A stretch of 64,000 nucleotides of DNA from Pohlia nutans. Taxonomy: Eukaryota > Streptophyta > Bryopsida > Bryales > Mniaceae. Numbering within the stretch: position 1 is the first letter of the stretch; every line of letters starts with the position of its first letter. The notes under the pieces are model-generated. The model saw only the letters and a list, made by a program, of their open reading frames with translations. It did not search any database and was not told the origin of the DNA. Location: NCBI GenBank assembly GCA_022496805.1, contig CM040091.1:17350336-17414335 (forward strand). Direction: 5' to 3'. The position numbers were made by a program, and so were the translations under genes. Of the stretch, positions 25,552-38,302 are shown piece after piece.

Positions 25552-25718
25552 TGTGATACTAAAGAGGTAGACTCCCTGTGATATTAAAGAGGTAAACTCC
25601 CTGTGATACTAAAGAGGTAGACTCCCTGTGATATTAAAGAGGTAGACTCCTTGTGATATTAAAGAGGTAGACTCCCTGTGATATTAAAGAGGTAGACTCC
25701 CTGTGATATTAAAGAGGT
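25552..25718 (+). repeat. 25-bp tandem repeat, ~6.7 copies
   Basis: Units begin TGTGATA(C/T)TAAAGAGG and differ at one or two positions. Located about 800 bp before the B3 start codon. Units abut without spacers, so it is not a CRISPR array. Confidence 0.9.
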
Positions 25719-25936
25719 CGATCTATTTCAATTGATCAAAACGCAGTGCAAGACATCCATTCCGACTGAGAGTATCACTCCATCGCTGCTGCAGCATTAC
25801 TAGCTTGACTTATTAAGTGTTGCTCTGTGTGTCCAATCAAGCTCTTCCTTAAAACGTCAAAGTCGACCGAATTGCTGTGAATTTCATGTCCTTTGATCCA
25901 TAACAGCAAAGGAGATCATCGATAATTACTTGCGAG

Positions 25937-26515
25937 GAATTCTCAGAACGTCAAGATCGACCGGGAATTGAATATGCGACTTCCTCTTAATTTGGTTTGC
26001 TCATTGCTGCAATCGATGATTCGTGACCTACCGAATAAATACTCGAAAGTAGATAAATACGAGTTTCCTGCGGAACGATGGCGTGAACCGGCTCTTTGTG
26101 ATTCTTCAGGGTTTTTCGTGGAGTGCCTTTTGTTTATTGTGTAAATGTATTTCGGTTCTGGTAAAAATTTCACTTCGTGACGTCGTGGAAATTTTCTTGG
26201 CTAAGTGCAGGGCTGAGTTAGTGAGCGCAGTCAATCTAATCCTCGGAACGTCGGGAATATGTGACTTTCTCTTTTTTTTCTCAATGCTGCAATTAAAGGG
26301 AAGATGATAATTAGTTGCATGCGACAATTCGAGAAATTCTAATTTTCTGCGGAGTGAACCGGCTCTTAATTTGTGATTCTTAATTCAGGGTTAGATAATG
26401 TCAATTAGATACAATTATGATGCTATTCTGGTGAACATTTCACTTCCTGATGTTGTGGAAAATTTTCTTGGTAAATAGCAGGGCTGCATAAGTGCGAGCG
26501 CCGTCTAAGAAGGAC
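25937..26515 (+). repeat. Direct duplication of ~290 bp upstream of the B3 gene
   Basis: Two diverged copies, about 25937-26230 and 26240-26515, share GTGAACCGGCTCTT, ATTTCACTTC-TGA-GT-GTGGAA and TTTTCTTGG-AA-GCAGGGCTG. The B3 start codon follows the second copy directly. Confidence 0.75.
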
Positions 26516-26516
26516 A

Positions 26517-27868
26517 ATGTCGAAGTGCGAGGCTAATTGGAGTAATTTTAAAAGAGATGTGGCGTTGACGAAGACCAGTACGATGTCTGCCGTCTATGGC
26601 AGTTCAACTCTTCTTCAGCATGATCTGCCACGGTACTTGAATCAATCTGAATGCAGGCGGCGGAGGAGAGGCCGTCCATCATCCGGGCAGCAGAAGAGAA
26701 GCCCGTCATCCAAGCGGCGGAAGCGAAGTCATAGCATATGTAACGAAGAAGGTGCAAGCTGTGAGGCTCCGGGAAGCTTCACGAAAGTGCTGTTGAATTG
26801 TGCAATTCATACCGCTGAATGCTGCAGACTGGTTAAGTTGAAACCGCTTCAATTCTTGTTTTTGTAATTACGAGTTTCTCCCGAAATTTTATTTGTCTGA
26901 CTCAGATCTATCGTCCGCAGTTGTGAGTTCCCGAGGAGATCTTCATAGTTTTCCTGAATAAGAACGGTAAAAATGTGCACCTTCTTGAAATGTGCCTCTA
27001 CTTGAAAAATATGTGCTAAGTCGTCTTGAAAAGTTAGTCTGTGACGAGCTATTATGAGAGCCCGGAAGTGCTTACGGTTTCTTTTTGTCATGAGCAGGTT
27101 CTGCCGGCAGGATTTTTAAAGAATCACAATGTGGAGAGTAGTGTGACTATGACGGATTCGACGGGGCTCAAGCTGTTGCACATGAGTTTCCAGTCCTGGT
27201 GTTTTTTTAGCCAACGGAGGATGTACATTATCAGCAATGGATGGCGGGAATTTTCGTATGATCACAGCCTGAAGGTCAATGACATACTTGTGTTCACTCT
27301 GATGTCCTCCTCGCATTTCATTGTGGAATTTGCAACTTCCAAAGGTTCGACTCAGGCAATGTTTCCAACAACAGACGGGAAGCACTATCCTTGGATGATC
27401 AACTATTCTAGGTTAGATTGCCTGGCTTCGGCAAATTACAACGTTCACTCCGCAAAGGATCAGCTCCAAGCGAAGAACGTGAAACACATTCGACAGAAGG
27501 CTCAAGCTGTGAAAGAGAGGCCGATCCGGAAGAAAGCTCAAGTTGTGAAAGAGGAGCCGATCCGGAAGAAGGCTCAAGCTGTGAAAGAGAAGCCGATCCG
27601 CAAGAAGACTCAGGTTGTCATTGAAGAGAGAGAGATCCAACAGAAGGTGGTGTCGGTTATCTTACCGCAAAAGCAGAAGCCGCAGAGAGAGATGTTCTGC
27701 CGGTGCAACACAGTCAAGGTTGGGAATGGAATGAACATCACGACCAACGCAACGAAAGAGTATGTGTTCCCCGAGTTCACATATTTAGAGTGCAAGAATC
27801 CAGATGGATCGCCATACTTGCAAATTCTAGACAATGACAGTGAGATTTCCGGTGTCAATGAAGACTGA
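26517..27868 (+). CDS. B3 DNA-binding domain protein (REM-like)
   Basis: Two exons give 361 aa: 26517-26831 (ending AGACTG before GTTAAG) and 27098-27868 (after CAG), joined in phase 0. Exon 1 encodes a basic, probably nuclear-targeting stretch with RGRP (residues 47-70), then FTKVLL (88-93), the usual first strand of B3 domains. The join gives RL-VLPAGFLKNHN, which fits the B3 LxIPxxFxxxH strand, followed by GWREFSYDHSLKVNDILVF, the B3 hallmark GWxxFxxxHxLxxGDxLVF. B3 proteins are plant-specific nuclear transcription factors. After the domain come four 12-residue repeats of the form Q(A/V)VKE-PIRKK and an unrecognised 70-residue tail. Another acceptor-like site and a short open stretch at 28150-28238 could be an alternative 3' exon. 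The exon 1 boundary is inferred from domain continuity. Confidence 0.8.
27503..27646 (+). repeat. In-frame 36-bp tandem repeat inside the B3 gene
   Basis: Four copies of a 36-bp unit encode QAVKERPIRKKA, QVVKEEPIRKKA, QAVKEKPIRKKT and a diverged QVVIEEREIQQK. The frame is preserved, giving a lysine/arginine-rich charged linker after the B3 domain. Confidence 0.85.
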
Positions 27869-28454
27869 GTACCTAACCAATTCCTACTTTCTAAATGCCG
27901 ATCGAGTATGGCTTCGAGAAGCTACGGACATTGACATGGCGATTGTTCTCGTCTTTGGAACCTTTTCTTTGTTCCCCTTTCTCCCTTTCTTTTCAGGAGA
28001 GTTCCTCCGTTTTGTTAGAAAACAGACAGTTACGGTATCAGCCAAGAATACTTGTCTTTGTGAATAGGTCATCTACAGATCGGGTGTATGAACTAATTTT
28101 CTTTTGTAATTAAATAAGCTTTGATCACGTTACTCTCCTTATGTGCAGGTCATTTAGATGCGTTCAGAGCTCACGCCATGAATGAACAGAAGGCTCTGAA
28201 GTCTTCAATGACAGTGCCTCCACTTGTGAAAATCTAACCTAATCTGCTCTCACTTGATTGAATCAGACGTGCATCAAAACCTAACGAAACGAAGGAATCA
28301 GTGCTTCGCTAAGCGGATGCAGCAGGATGGGTACAAAAAGAATCGGCTCATCAGAACGTGTAATTTCATGTGCGGTTCAGAGCAGGTCAAACCCCCCTTT
28401 CCATGCACATGTGATTGATTTTATTGCCCTTCTCACTGAATAATGAATAGTGAA

Positions 28455-28680
28455 AATGCTTTATGCGAATTTCAGCCTACTGGCTACAAAAACTAATGCG
28501 ATGCTAAATTTTTACTCATATTTGAGGGAATTATCCACTACTTTTCAGCCAATGGCTTCTTCCAATATGGTGAAATTAGCCAATTTTACACTACATAGGG
28601 TAATTTGCTACAAATGCATTAAGGAATCTAGAATATTTTGTCAAAATTGGCTATGAAATTTGCTAAAGAGGCTGAAATTC
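28455..28680. mobile_element. Small MITE-like inverted repeat
   Basis: About 226 bp with ends GAATTTCAGCCT and the reverse complement, and inverted inner sequence (AGCCAATTTT). No clear target duplication. Confidence 0.5.
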
Positions 28681-28689
28681 CTCACCTTC

Positions 28690-29390
28690 ACTGCCTCTAA
28701 GGTACTGCCTTCAACATATTACCACCGCTTCATGTACCACTGGTACACATTTTTGATTTGGAACGTACACCACATAACATTCGGTAGCAAAGTTGGGTTC
28801 TATCTTGGGTTCCTATCAAATCTCAAGCATATTCTACATTTTGAAACAAAGTAAATCAGTAATTACCCATGTTTACAAGGAGTTGCAAGTTTTGGGAACC
28901 TACAATTGTAAGTGAATAGCACATGTGTTCATCCTCTCATTTGCAAGCATGGGAGTAATGAATCTAGGTCCTTCTCTTGGTGTATCAAATGCTGATGTAT
29001 CATATCTTTGCCATGTGTTCACTCTCTCATTCCCTCCCGCATTCCTTCCCCATCTTCTATTCATTCACTTTGTTTATCTTGTTGAATGAAGCTGAACCAA
29101 CACATATTATGCATCCATGACACCAGCACACAGAATTGAAAACATGGTGGTAATGCAATAGGTTGCATTGGTGTACCTTACTCTTGATCAATTGGCACTT
29201 GATCAATTGAACCTCCAACAACTGGGTGCAACCTCACTTCAAACTTGTAATTTCCATCAAATGTTCAATTCAAAGGTCAAATCATTGCCTTTACGCAACA
29301 AGATGCTAAACTAATATAATTGTCGAATTAGTCCTTGAGATGGACCAAATGAAAATGTATGACAAATGAAAATTTTACAAAGATGTGTAT
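28690..29390. other. Spacer without recognised gene
   Basis: No coding signal, no clear repeat. Confidence 0.5.
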
Positions 29391-29394
29391 ATGG

Positions 29395-29884
29395 TCTTAC
29401 ATGAATTTCCAAGATGTGTTATAAAATGTTTGATGAATCACAAAAATGAAATTGATATGCAAAGAAAAGTTGTAAATCTCAATATGTAAATCACATATGT
29501 ACAGTTCAATTTATCATATTTTTTATTAAAAATTTTTAATTAAAATTTCAAGGCTTTTAAAAAAAATTAAATTAAAAATCTCAAACAAACAATTTTTGAA
29601 TAAAAATTGTTGAAATGAATTTGGATTTTTGGAAGTTGACAACTTTTGAAAGTAAATAAAATTTTCATGGCTTAAGGAGGTAAAAAAAATCTATTACATC
29701 TCACTTTTTGAACTAAAAATGAAACTTGACATAAACCACTTTTCTTAGTTTTAAAAAAATCACAAATTCTTATTTTGAAAATCCATATTCTACAAATGAT
29801 AATCAACTAGCACAAGAACCAAGAGAACTTTGGATGAATGAGAAACATTGATATATATGGTGAATGGATACGTTAGAAAGGGTT
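29395..29884. repeat. Degraded family-A TTAA element
   Basis: Interior collinear with 11188-11727 (TATAAAATGTTTGATGAA, GTACAGTTCAATTTATC) and right end ACGTTAGAAAGGGTTA; the left end and hairpin are lost. Confidence 0.7.
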
Positions 29885-30083
29885 AGCGAGGAGGAAAAAA
29901 ATTGAAATTAAAAAAACCATATGGGGTTTAAAATGAAAGGTTTAGGACATGACCAAGCAACGAGAGGCCATAATCAAATGATTTCAAATGATAGGGACCA
30001 TAGTTCATATCTCTTGAAACTCCCTAAAAATGATAATTCTCTTTTTAGACATGTGACTGAAGATGATGTGAGCTGACATTTAA

Positions 30084-30235
30084 CCCCTAAAGGACCAAGG
30101 ATTCATGGTTTTAAAATGACAAATTCAATTAATCATATTGTAAAATTCTGCACCAATAGAATCAATGAAGAATAATGCATATGATGGTCAAGAAACAAAC
30201 AAATTTGAACAAAAGGAAGTCCATATTGAACTAAA
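30084..30235. mobile_element. Truncated family-B TTAA element
   Basis: Intact left end TTAA (30080-30083) then CCCCTAAAGGACC and the family-B interior; it stops before the right end, beside the APC7 fragment. Confidence 0.75.
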
Positions 30236-31693
30236 TTTGGGGGTGAAGTTAATTTCTCTTTGCAGCAAACAGAATAGAAAAGGTTTTGAAGTCAAGAAAA
30301 TGCCTTCTCAAAACTGTAAGCAGCTTCACTATTCTTCATTAGTGCCATCTCTGTTGCACACAGACGTTTCATTGAGCGAACTTCCAAGATCATATTGTGT
30401 AAACAGCCCGGTTTACCCACCAAACGGGCATTGCAGAAACCACTCTAGGAAACAGGTGTAAGACTTGCACATGTGCCCACCTTTGCACTTTCTAGTAGAA
30501 GGTAAGGATTGTTGGGGAAGCGTACCCCAAAACTGTTGAAATACTCCAAACCTCCTGTACAGTGTTAATTCACAAGAAAATGAGAGAATATCCAAAACAA
30601 ACACCTTATGCAAACGAAGTTGGTTAGAAACACACCACATTTTGAAAGAAAAACTCAAGTCCCAACCTGACGCAGCACAAAGCATGATAACGTACCTTTA
30701 TAGTCCTGCGCTGCAATGCTGGAATGACCATCAGCGAATCTCTGCAAGTCAGAGCAGCGTGAGTTACAGTATCACTTAAGCAAGGGCAAAACGTCCATAA
30801 TGTGAGCTATCAAAGCCCAAAGAAGTCCTAATCAACATGTTGAATGATGATAAGACTTGCAACACATACTAGGTTTGGGAGATTCATACTCACACCTAAT
30901 ACCTGAAACCAAACCTCGAACTCTACCAACACGGCATTGAATGAAGGCGTTCATTCTGAAAACTTGAAAAAAGCCTAAAGGCTTCCTGGACTCAAAGATA
31001 CTACCGGTAGTACATAATGAAAAAAACATGCCTGTAACCGACGTGCTGGTTCGAGATGATCAGTTGTGGAACGACTAACTTTGCCTGCTCCCTGTCCAAG
31101 AATTGAATTTGAAGGCCCGTGCGTATGTCTTATATGAATACTGTTCAAAGTTTCACTGATAGATGACTTAGAACTGACATGTTCAAAGAGTTCTACCTCA
31201 CCGGAGGAAAGAGCGCATTTATGTCTTTCGATGAGATCCCATGTTCTGCCAAAGCAACAATAGCCTCTAGAACAGAAGGACATTGCCTGCATTTACATCA
31301 CTCATAGTTACGAATGAATGTCATGCACATTTCAAACATAACAAACGATCAATCAATAATGACGGAGCATTGTGTCTAACCTCAGAAAGTGCAGCTCGAG
31401 TGTCATGCACTGCAAGATGACAAAGCCCAATCTTGTACCTCAGCTGTTAACAGAAGCAAATTCAAAAGAACTCAAGAAAAAGGTCAGAATTCATTCATTC
31501 TCGTATTTTGAAAGAGAATAGAGCATAGACGGCGGCCTGGACTACGCAGGAGTCCGAGTGCAGCTCAAAGATTGCTTGGGACTGGCACGACGTAATTGAA
31601 GGGCCTGCCTGTACACATTCTGGCAGCAAGAGCACGCAACTGCTCAACACTCATGCTTGCATACAAGTGATTCACTCTAATGAACAAGCTTAA

Positions 31694-31924
31694 CCCGTAA
31701 AGGACAAAGGATTCATGGTTTTAAAATGACAACTTTATACAGTCATATTGTAAAAATAATAATTCAGATGTGACCAAATTGTATATCTCTAGAATCAGTG
31801 AAGAACACTGCATATGTTGGTCAAAATACAAACAAATTCGAAGAAAAGGAAGTCTACATAAGACCTACTCAAAATCGCAGAAAAAAACATGAGGCCCTTT
31901 GGGGGCCTTACGGTCCTTTAGGGG
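31694..31924. mobile_element. TTAA-flanked MITE, family B
   Basis: 231 bp, TTAA at 31690-31693 and 31925-31928. Inserted in the APC7 fragment; its right TTAA is also the left TTAA of the next element. Confidence 0.88.
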
Positions 31925-31928
31925 TTAA

Positions 31929-32098
31929 ACCCCTAACAGACCAAGGACTCATGGTTTTAAGATGACCAATATATTGTGAAAAATATGGGGCCAACTTTTG
32001 TATTGACCACCAGAATCAACATTACATGGGTTGGTCAAAAACCAAAAAAATCAAAGAAAAGGAAATCCTCTAAGAAAAACATGAGGCCTTCGTAGGGC
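31929..32098. mobile_element. TTAA-flanked MITE, family B, internally shortened
   Basis: 170 bp, starting ACCCCTAACAGACC and ending GTAGGGC, flanked by TTAA (31925-31928 shared, 32099-32102). Confidence 0.8.
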
Positions 32099-32584
32099 TT
32101 AAACTCAATTACTAAAGAATCCAATTCCAAGAGTATGACGGTGGTGCTTACCAGGGGTCGGCAGTACTCTTTCCTATCGTACAAAGCATCTCCATACAAA
32201 ATCTGCAGCCGCAATGACTAACCTTTTGGGAATGAAAACAAGTCTTGTTGAGCCGATAAATTAAAGCTTATTGTTTCATTGAAAGTTTAAGTTGAGATCA
32301 TATAATTTGCTTTAAAGACCATACAGTCAGTGCAAGAACTAGGTGAAAGCTCGCTATTAGAGACTGAGCTCATCAAAAAACTCCCCTGCCATTCAAAACA
32401 CACAATCAGCAACAACAGTCTCTAAAATCAGAAGAGCAAAAAATAATATTTGAATGATAAAGTCATATGCACCAGCATTGAAGGTCTTGCTCTGAAAGAA
32501 ACGTCATCCGCTCCCGGAGCACTTCGATTGAGCTCCTCATCACCTTCTCTGCCTTCTCTCAACTCTCACCTGCGGTATCCAAAA

Positions 32585-32740
32585 ATAAAAAACCAACCCA
32601 AAAATCAAAACTCACTCAAAAATCAACCCAAAAAACAATCAGAAACCGACCAAATATTCAAAACTCATTAAAAAATCAACCCAAAAATCAACCCAAAAAT
32701 CAACTCAAAAATCAAAACGCAACCAAATATCAACCCATGT
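32585..32740 (+). repeat. AACCCAAAAATC-type short tandem repeats
   Basis: Imperfect 11-12 bp units (CAACCCAAAAAT, CAACTCAAAAAT), A+C only on this strand. Confidence 0.7.
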
Positions 32741-33837
32741 TCGCACAAGGAATTAAGGTGATGAAAGCGAGGGCGCACGTGCATTCACAATGGGCAAACT
32801 AGTTGTGGAGGTACGAGAATGGGAGCAGCAGTAATTGATGGATTCAGAGAGTTTCAAGCTTCAAGCAAATGCATTGGGAAAAGAAACGCAAATCTGGCTT
32901 GTTGTTGGTAAGGTAAGGTGGAAGCACCAATACCTGTCAGTTGAAGCATTTCAACCTGTATAGAGTGATGGTTTTCAATGATAAAAAATTGCAGCACATA
33001 AAACTTTGGGTTTAAGAACCATGCCCGATTTTTAATTAATTTTGTCACAATGTATGATTTTGTTCTGAATTTTTAAACTTAATCTGTATAGACCACTATT
33101 GATGTTAGTAGGGGAACCAATACTCATCTTCATTTCTAGTCCAATCAATTTGCTAACTTGGTATTCATAATTTCATCACCAAACTTCTACAATTGATGGT
33201 TGTGATAATCTGATTGGGAACACCAAAAGTTGAAACAGGTGTTTCCATAGGTGACTGGAATTGGTCCTAACAGTTTCTGGTGCTTCTACCTTAGAAGCAC
33301 TCATAACCGACAATGCACCCAAAACCAATATGTAGACTGACCCTTAATGGTTAGCCCCTAAACTCCACCCAGACCAAAAATTGTTTTATGAATGGAACTG
33401 ACCATTCAGTTCCAACTACTATGAGGATGATTTCTCTTCAATTCTTTTTGTGAATGATTTTGTTTGGTCATGCTACCTCTTCCGGTTATATTCATATCAT
33501 TCAACCTATTTTTGGATTGTACATAGGATTCCAACTACAAAGACAGTGGTAAAAACGGTTCACCATGTAGTATATTTTGGATTTTTATGTTTTTTCTACT
33601 CAAACTAAATTTAAGCCATAAAAATGAGCTTGTGACTGCTGTCTTGTAAAATTTACTGACAAGAACGTTTCTATAGAGAAAAACTAACTGGCATCAGCAA
33701 TCACTGTTTATGAATGTTTAAGAACTGTCAGTTGAAATTTAAAACCTCTAAGAGAGTAGAGAAATTATGAGTTGATTGATAGCAGAGAGCACGCTTTCCT
33801 AGGCTGTCTCGGAACCTACATTAGACTATGCACCTAT

Positions 33838-36086
33838 CTAGACAGCCTGAATTGATCCCAATTGAGACTGGCGGATTACCCCAACATCTGAATAAGTGAA
33901 CTCATTCAACAAGCTCTCCACCTGTGCATGCTCTCTTGTGCAATCCTCGCTGCTGCTGATGGGCCGAGCAAACCCAAAATCAATCAAACGGACACCTACT
34001 TGTTGTCCCTTTGCAACCAAAATATTACTTGGCCGAATGTCACCATGAAGAATCCCAGACTGGTGCACGACTGTAAGAGCATCAATTATCTCCTCCACCA
34101 CTTCTTGGGACAGTGCTCCTGCAAACCCACGCATAACTGCATAAATACCCAACTACATCATATACAATAAACTACAGCCCTCGTAAGCAACAAGGATTAC
34201 ACAATAAGCAATACACAAAACGAAAGCTTATTAAATTACGTACCCATTCCAATTTCATAGCCATCGATTTCCTCTGTAGCAATGTACACGACCATTCCCC
34301 CAGCAGTAGTCCCATATGAAACAAGCTTTGGTACGTACTTGCCTCAAAACTCTTTCAACTTGTGATAGACCATAACCTCTGTCAAGAGAGCCTGAACAAA
34401 CAAGCAATTACATCAGTTGAGCAAACACATCTAAAACTTTAATGGAGATGGATTTGATTAAAATAGTGATGGTTCTCAAAGATGAATCATGTCTCACCTC
34501 TGCCCGGTCCGAACCTGTAGGCGCAAGTTTAACAACAATACGTTAACCCTTATACGTGCCTCGAACAATTCTACCACTCCAACCCGTAGCAAAGTGATGC
34601 GGTGCCAAGTGTAGAAGTTCAGCTGGAGTCTCCAGCAAACCATCAGCAACAGGTCCATGGCTCCTGTAAAAGAACAAAGTGGACGTTTTATCAGAAGATA
34701 ATGTGATATTTGACCTAGCCACATGACAAACCAGGGCCACAATAATTGACCTTAGTTACCAATCAGGCCCCTGATGTGCAATAAAAGATGAATTCAATCT
34801 GTTCAGCCACAATCAAGCCCCAGTAAAATTATCTAAACTAGCTCAAAAACCATCACTACTAAATTCATATATTAGAACATCAGATCACGAGTGTAGCAGG
34901 GAAATTCATATAAATAGTTATACATTGCATTAATAGACACCCTTGCTCTACAACAGGAATCTCAAGCACAACACATGATGTTTCTGTGGCAATACAATCA
35001 TTTTGCTGACTTACCAAGTCTTCATACCGGGAAGCCCCTGACGAGGACTTCGTTCTTTCCCTTCGCGACCCTTGCTCTGTGAACTTCCTGAAGCAAAGGC
35101 ATGTGGAATCCTTCCTTGAGCTACAAAAACACAAACACATTAATATTGTATCCCTCATGCAACGCACTCAATAACTAATGGTATCATGATCAATAGAATA
35201 GCTTAGAAAAAGCCAATACCCTGTTTGATTTCTGGACTTTCGAACAGTATCGGCTCTTTAAACGCTTTATCCACGACGTAGGCAAGTGCACCTAGGAACT
35301 TAGGACTGGTGCTAGGTATGCCTTGAGAAATGTATACAGTTTGGCCATGATTCCCTCCACGGTGAACAAGAAAGGTCAAGTCATAAGAGGAAAGAATTCC
35401 ATATCCCAATTTCATTCTCTTCATGTACTCGTAGAGTTGGACAACAGGCTCAAACATTACGACAGTCTCAGGGAGAGAAGAAGACCTAGAAGTCTCCTAA
35501 GCTGCTGAACACAAGTCAGGTATGGCCGAATTCACAGTTCTCCTGAATACGGCTGGCCTCTTCATCTCTACCACCATAAACATTCTACCATTCGCAGACA
35601 CTCCGTAATTAGCATTCCTGACAGATGGAGATGCCAACATCACAGCATGCTGGCTAGCATCCATGTGAGGTCCAGGAGAACTCCTCGCCTGCGCATTTGC
35701 CTGGATCCACAGGTCAAGTCCAAGCAGGCGACCAACATTTCTTATGACGAATAGGAAGTTAAACGACGCGGAGGCCTGGCTTGGATCATTGTGCGCCATG
35801 TTCCCTATATCAATCGGGAGCACACAAGGAACAGAGTCATTGAAATGTGCAACGAAGCTATCAATGTCCTCAGAAACGTCCCAAGGACCAACTTGGAAGG
35901 GAGAGTAATGTTCATCTCTTCTGCTGGGCGTAGGACCAAACTCACTGATCGTACAAGGAAGTGCCTGCTGGGCCCACTGTTTCTTAGATAACAACGGAAG
36001 TTGAGCGTAAATCTCGAGCCCGATAGGAACCGAAGACTCCATGATCAGTCTACCAGGCTCCAGACAGGATCGAACGGCAATTAAAC
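33838..36086 (-). pseudogene. Nuclease-fold + protein kinase fusion gene, three in-frame stops
   Basis: Five exons join in phase: 36086-35220, 35120-35015, 34663-34498, 34376-34244, 34118-33838. The N-terminal half has FMVVEMKRP, an E-x-K motif like PD-(D/E)xK nuclease folds, then YGILSSYDLTFLVHR. The C-terminal half is a kinase: a weak glycine loop (GWSGRIVRGTYKG), the lysine strand IVVKLAP, then GILHGDIRPSNIL (catalytic Asp and Asn, with HGD for HRD) and IDFGFAR. The order resembles nuclease-kinase fusions related to Crinkler-type effectors found in several eukaryotes; that link is from memory. The reading frame is broken by TAG (35499-35497), TAA (34545-34543) and TGA (34346-34344). The first exon lacks a clear start, so a 5' exon is missing or upstream. 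Confidence 0.75.
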
Positions 36087-36739
36087 CTGCACTCAAGAAT
36101 GTAAAGTCACTTAGAACAGTTCGCCACCCAAAAGACCTTCATCACAAGGCGAAACATGACAACTTAAACAACTTACGTAATTGAGACTCTCCATCGCGGT
36201 CTATCGCGCGCGCAATCATCTACCAAACCCTAACACACTACCTACTCGTCCAAAACTCTCATACAGCAGAATCCACGCAATCTACTCTATACCCTAACCA
36301 TCGTCCTAAAACTAACGAGCCTCCCTACAAACATCAAACATCGCTCAGCAACATGCACATTACCGTGCAGATCGCAACGAAGCGCAACAACAAGCGCAAT
36401 TCACCACCTTAAACATATTAGAATCTAGAATACCTGAAACTGCACTCGCTTCTTGTAAACTCTGCAATCCCTCCAACGCGTTTTAAACCACGCGACACAA
36501 ATAACTCCACCGTAGAGAAACTCCCGCTACAATGATTATCAAACCAAAGCAGAAGCGCGCAGAAGAGACCAACGAACTCAGCAGGACAGACTGAGCGAAT
36601 GTGAGCAAGAACCTGAGCAACATGCAAGAGGAGCAGAGCAAAATAAGAGCGACAAAGTGAGAGCGAAGTGAGGTCAGAGACTCAGAACAATGAGCGTGAA
36701 TGAGCGGTTTATAACCCATGCACAGATATAACCCATGCA

Positions 36740-38280
36740 CGCTAGCAATATTTTTGTACCTAAAATATAATTACAGATGCATTTAGATAATAACTAGACT
36801 AATAAAATTGTAAGTGTAATTAATTTATATCAATTTTAGTCATAGAATCATTCATATTTTGGTAGAGTTTTTTGAACAGACTATGTATTTAAATCTTAAT
36901 GGGAATTTTTTTATTGCTACAAGGTTCCAGAAAAAAATTAAAAAATTAAAATTGTTGTCGTTTTACTAAGAGTTAATTATATATATAGAGAGAGAAAAAA
37001 AAATGAAAAAAATTGGTTTACTCCTTTCACATTTTAGTCTTATTTTTGAAAATCAATTGCCAAGTTTCACCAAATATATAAATACATTTACCAAACGAGC
37101 TTCCCATGTTATTATATTTTTTGACTTCTAAATGACCATGGAATCAAGCTTTACAAGTCACACTCAATTTTCCGACTATAAATAAAATAAGAATTAAAAT
37201 TTACATTTTTAGTAGATGAAGCCATGTGTCTATTACAAATACTGAAACTTTCATAAATTTTCGTAAAAATATGAAATTACTGTGATTTTTTGAAGTGATT
37301 GTAAAGAAAATTTATATTAATTACAAAATATACTAAATTTTTTTCGCTTTTCTAACAGAAAGTGTAAATTACAAAGAAAATTACAACAAATTAAAATCAT
37401 CAATATATCTAAAATTAGAAAAATCACTACACCATGGTAATACCCACCAAAATTGTAACTCCATTAAAACATTCAACTTTTAGAATTTTCCAAAATTTTA
37501 AAGTGGAGTAGACACCAAATTTGGTAAACTTCATGTTGTTAGTTAGCCCTTAGAAGACCAAATGACTCTCAGGAATGCTAAGTGATCAGACACAAAACTT
37601 CTAAAAATAACTCTGATATTGAGAAACTTCTAAAAATAATTAACAAAACAAGATTCTAAAGGAATTTCTCTAAGATTGGCATATGCGAAACTGACAAACC
37701 TCTTGTCTTGCCATCTTTTCATAGCAGCAAAACGTCACTTCTAGAAGTAAGAGTAGAACGGGGAGTAGAAATAGAAGTACAAGTAGAAGTAAAAGTACAT
37801 ATAAAAGTAGAAATAGAAGCTTCTAAAGATCCTGAATCACTATAGAACTTTCTAGAAACTTTCAAAGGACTACAAAAGGTCTAGTAGACTATGCAAGTTT
37901 CTAAAAGACTACGAATAGTCATGTCCGTGACATCACCTCCCTTTCTAGCAACAAGTTCTAAGAGGAGCATGAGTTCATTGAAGCTATAATGACAATCTAT
38001 CCCAATCTTGTAGCGAGTCTTGTAGCTTCTATTACTCCAAGGAATTCCTTTGATCAATGTTGGAGCATGGCCACCATGCCTTTGGCCACCACACCTTGGG
38101 CCACAACTCAAATACACATCCAAAGTACTGCAAGCATTGTCAAACTGTTTCTAAATGCATGACCTTTCAATATCAGGCAAAAGACATCATCAACCTTGTG
38201 AATTGTGATTGGTCAATTAACTATTTGTGAAACACGTTTGATGTGTCAAGGTGGTCTACTTTCATTCAGAAGGCTCTTCA
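36740..38280. other. AT-rich spacer with AGTAGAA-type repeats
   Basis: No gene seen. 37738-37835 is an imperfect purine-rich array (AGAAGTA, AGTAGAA). A minus-strand open stretch at 37881-38123 is not recognised. Confidence 0.45.
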
Positions 38281-38302
38281 AATATAAAAGCAGAAGTGGA
38301 GT

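Larger units (their letters stand above)
30481..32202 (-). pseudogene. Partial APC7 (anaphase-promoting complex subunit 7)
   Basis: Exon-like blocks in order: 32202-32152 (ILYGDALYDRKEYCRPL), 31443-31381 (LRYKIGLCHLAVHDTRAALSE), 31286-31202 (CPSVLEAIVALAEHGISSKD), a block ending at 31032 (DHLEPARRLQ), 30741-30696 (RFADGHSSIAAQDYKG) and 30554-30481 (GGLEYFNSFGVRFPNNPYLL). They run co-linear with plant APC7, a TPR scaffold subunit of the cell-cycle ubiquitin ligase APC/C. Signs of decay: the TPR segment expected between the second and third blocks is missing and their phases do not join; the 31032 donor is GC rather than GT; the normal RYVEAQ has become RFADGH; the C-terminal half is absent. 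Two TTAA-flanked MITEs sit at its 5' side inside the expected gene. A start near 32547 is possible but not supported. Confidence 0.78.

Noticed and set aside
25552..25718. Possible CRISPR-like array
   Set aside because: The 25-bp units abut with no unique spacers; it is a minisatellite.
34344..35499. Stop codons read through or edited
   Set aside because: Three different stops in one nuclear gene with no recoding signal are best read as pseudogene decay.
37881..38123. Retrotransposon fragment
   Set aside because: A faint resemblance only; no LTR, RT or integrase motif could be shown.
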